A stretch of 64,000 nt of DNA from NCBI RefSeq assembly GCF_003096635.1, contig NZ_QEKV01000002.1:157388-221387 (forward strand), given 5' to 3'. Positions within the stretch are counted from its first letter, which is position 1; each line of letters opens with the position of its first letter. Below, one piece after another: positions 63,483-64,000 of the stretch. The notes below the pieces were generated by a model that made no database searches, was not told where the DNA came from, and saw only the letters and a list, made by a program, of their open reading frames with translations. A program made the position numbers and the translations under genes. Origin of the DNA: Ezakiella coagulans (GTDB taxonomy: Bacteria; Bacillota; Clostridia; Tissierellales; Peptoniphilaceae).

Positions 63483-64000
63483 AGAATTAAAATTACAAAA
63501 GAAAGAAATGCTTAAAATAGTGAACAAATGGGGATTTGCTTTACTGTTATTCTTAAGTTTATTGTCCGCGATACTTTTTGTAATCGCACCGATAACTCTT
63601 AACAATGTGGTTGAGAATGTCGGAACTATTGGAGCAAGTGATATCATAAAGGTTATACTCCTACTTGCAGCGGGATATTTAGTCGAATTTATTTCGGTTT
63701 TTATAAAAAATGAGTTGATTCAACAGTATCATGGAAGAGCAGCTGAAATTTTATATGCTGATGTATTTAAGCTCAATTATGATAAATACATAGAAGATGG
63801 GCCAACTGCAATAAGAGACCTTGTGTGGAACGCGGCGGATGCATACGCGGGTTTGTATTTTGATGTAATTCCGAGTCTTATAGTTAATATTGCAACGATT
63901 ATTGTAAGTATATATATTTCGTTTACTTTAAATCATATTGCTGCACTTTTGATGTTTATTACTTTGCCGATTCATTATTTCGGATTTAAGCTCTTAAACA
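63472..64000 (+). CDS. ABC exporter membrane domain, 3'-truncated by window edge
   Basis: 176 residues visible. Begins MQSKELKLQKKEML, then helices near residues 20-42 and 57-77, and further segments near 132-160, the ABC type I exporter pattern. No N-terminal C39 peptidase domain is present, so leader removal would need another protease. The ATPase must lie beyond 64000. Start overlaps the maturase stop by 11 bases in another frame, so it is coupled. Predicted to export the modified peptide and perhaps give self-immunity. Confidence 0.82.
   Translation, partial: MQSKELKLQKKEMLKIVNKWGFALLLFLSLLSAILFVIAPITLNNVVENVGTIGASDIIKVILLLAAGYLVEFISVFIKNELIQQYHGRAAEILYADVFKLNYDKYIEDGPTAIRDLVWNAADAYAGLYFDVIPSLIVNIATIIVSIYISFTLNHIAALLMFITLPIHYFGFKLLN

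Overview
The window looks like a chromosome segment of a low-GC, anaerobic Bacillota. An NADH-linked [FeFe] hydrogenase (hymABC-like), a clostridial-type 2[4Fe-4S] ferredoxin, strong TTGACA/TATAAT promoters, Gram-positive Shine-Dalgarno sites, sortase-free lipoproteins and many AT-rich intergenic hairpins point to a member of the Tissierellia/Peptoniphilaceae (Gram-positive anaerobic cocci). That family assignment is inference from gene content, not from a marker search. No rRNA, tRNA or CRISPR array was seen.

Layout. 1-8.2 kb: a truncated G5/M23 cell-wall hydrolase, a TtcA-like thiolase, a 2-hydroxyacid dehydrogenase, a GTPase, a flavin-binding protein, a decayed ferrous-iron (feo) operon and a NitT/TauT-type ABC importer. 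8.2-14.4 kb: hymABC hydrogenase under a consensus promoter, then a KdgT-type permease and an M20 amidohydrolase. 14.5-18.5 kb: an arsenic operon arsR-arsD-arsA-acr3 in which both ArsR and ArsD carry unusual Cys/Asp-rich C-terminal tails. 18.5-22.6 kb: amidohydrolase, HAD phosphatase, Maf, then a degraded stretch with an IS remnant and low-complexity DNA. 22.6-29.5 kb: secA-prfB (programmed +1 frameshift)-tsaE-tsaB-rimI-tsaD, a tightly overlapping housekeeping operon. 29.7-39.5 kb: membrane proteins, an ABC exporter, three exported proteins of unknown function under two copies of one duplicated promoter/palindrome, an S9 peptidase, Hpf, an LCP protein and two tandem acetyltransferases. 39.5-43.8 kb: three tandem AGCS sodium/amino-acid symporters. 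43.9-49.4 kb: PAP2 protein, alpha/beta hydrolase-like protein, Lgt, class I amidotransferase, SDR, TrmB, ferredoxin.

49.4-53.4 kb is an accessory island with different base and codon texture: an RNA-like remnant that may be a group II intron fragment, a truncated ABC ATPase, an intact ABC exporter and a two-component system whose response regulator appears to start at AUU. 53.5-59.0 kb is a glycerol-3-phosphate/glycerophosphodiester uptake operon (ugpBAEC-like, HAD phosphatase, gdpD). 59-61.9 kb holds rpsD, mnmH/selU and rplM-rpsI.

The most interesting system is at the right edge (62.0-64.0 kb): a consensus promoter, a 34-residue Cys-rich precursor peptide (CX3CXCX3C core), a perfect 18-bp hairpin, a radical SAM/SPASM maturase and the start of an ABC exporter. 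This is a compact radical-SAM RiPP operon of ranthipeptide/sactipeptide type. Its peptide is shorter than usual and I do not recognise it as a named family.
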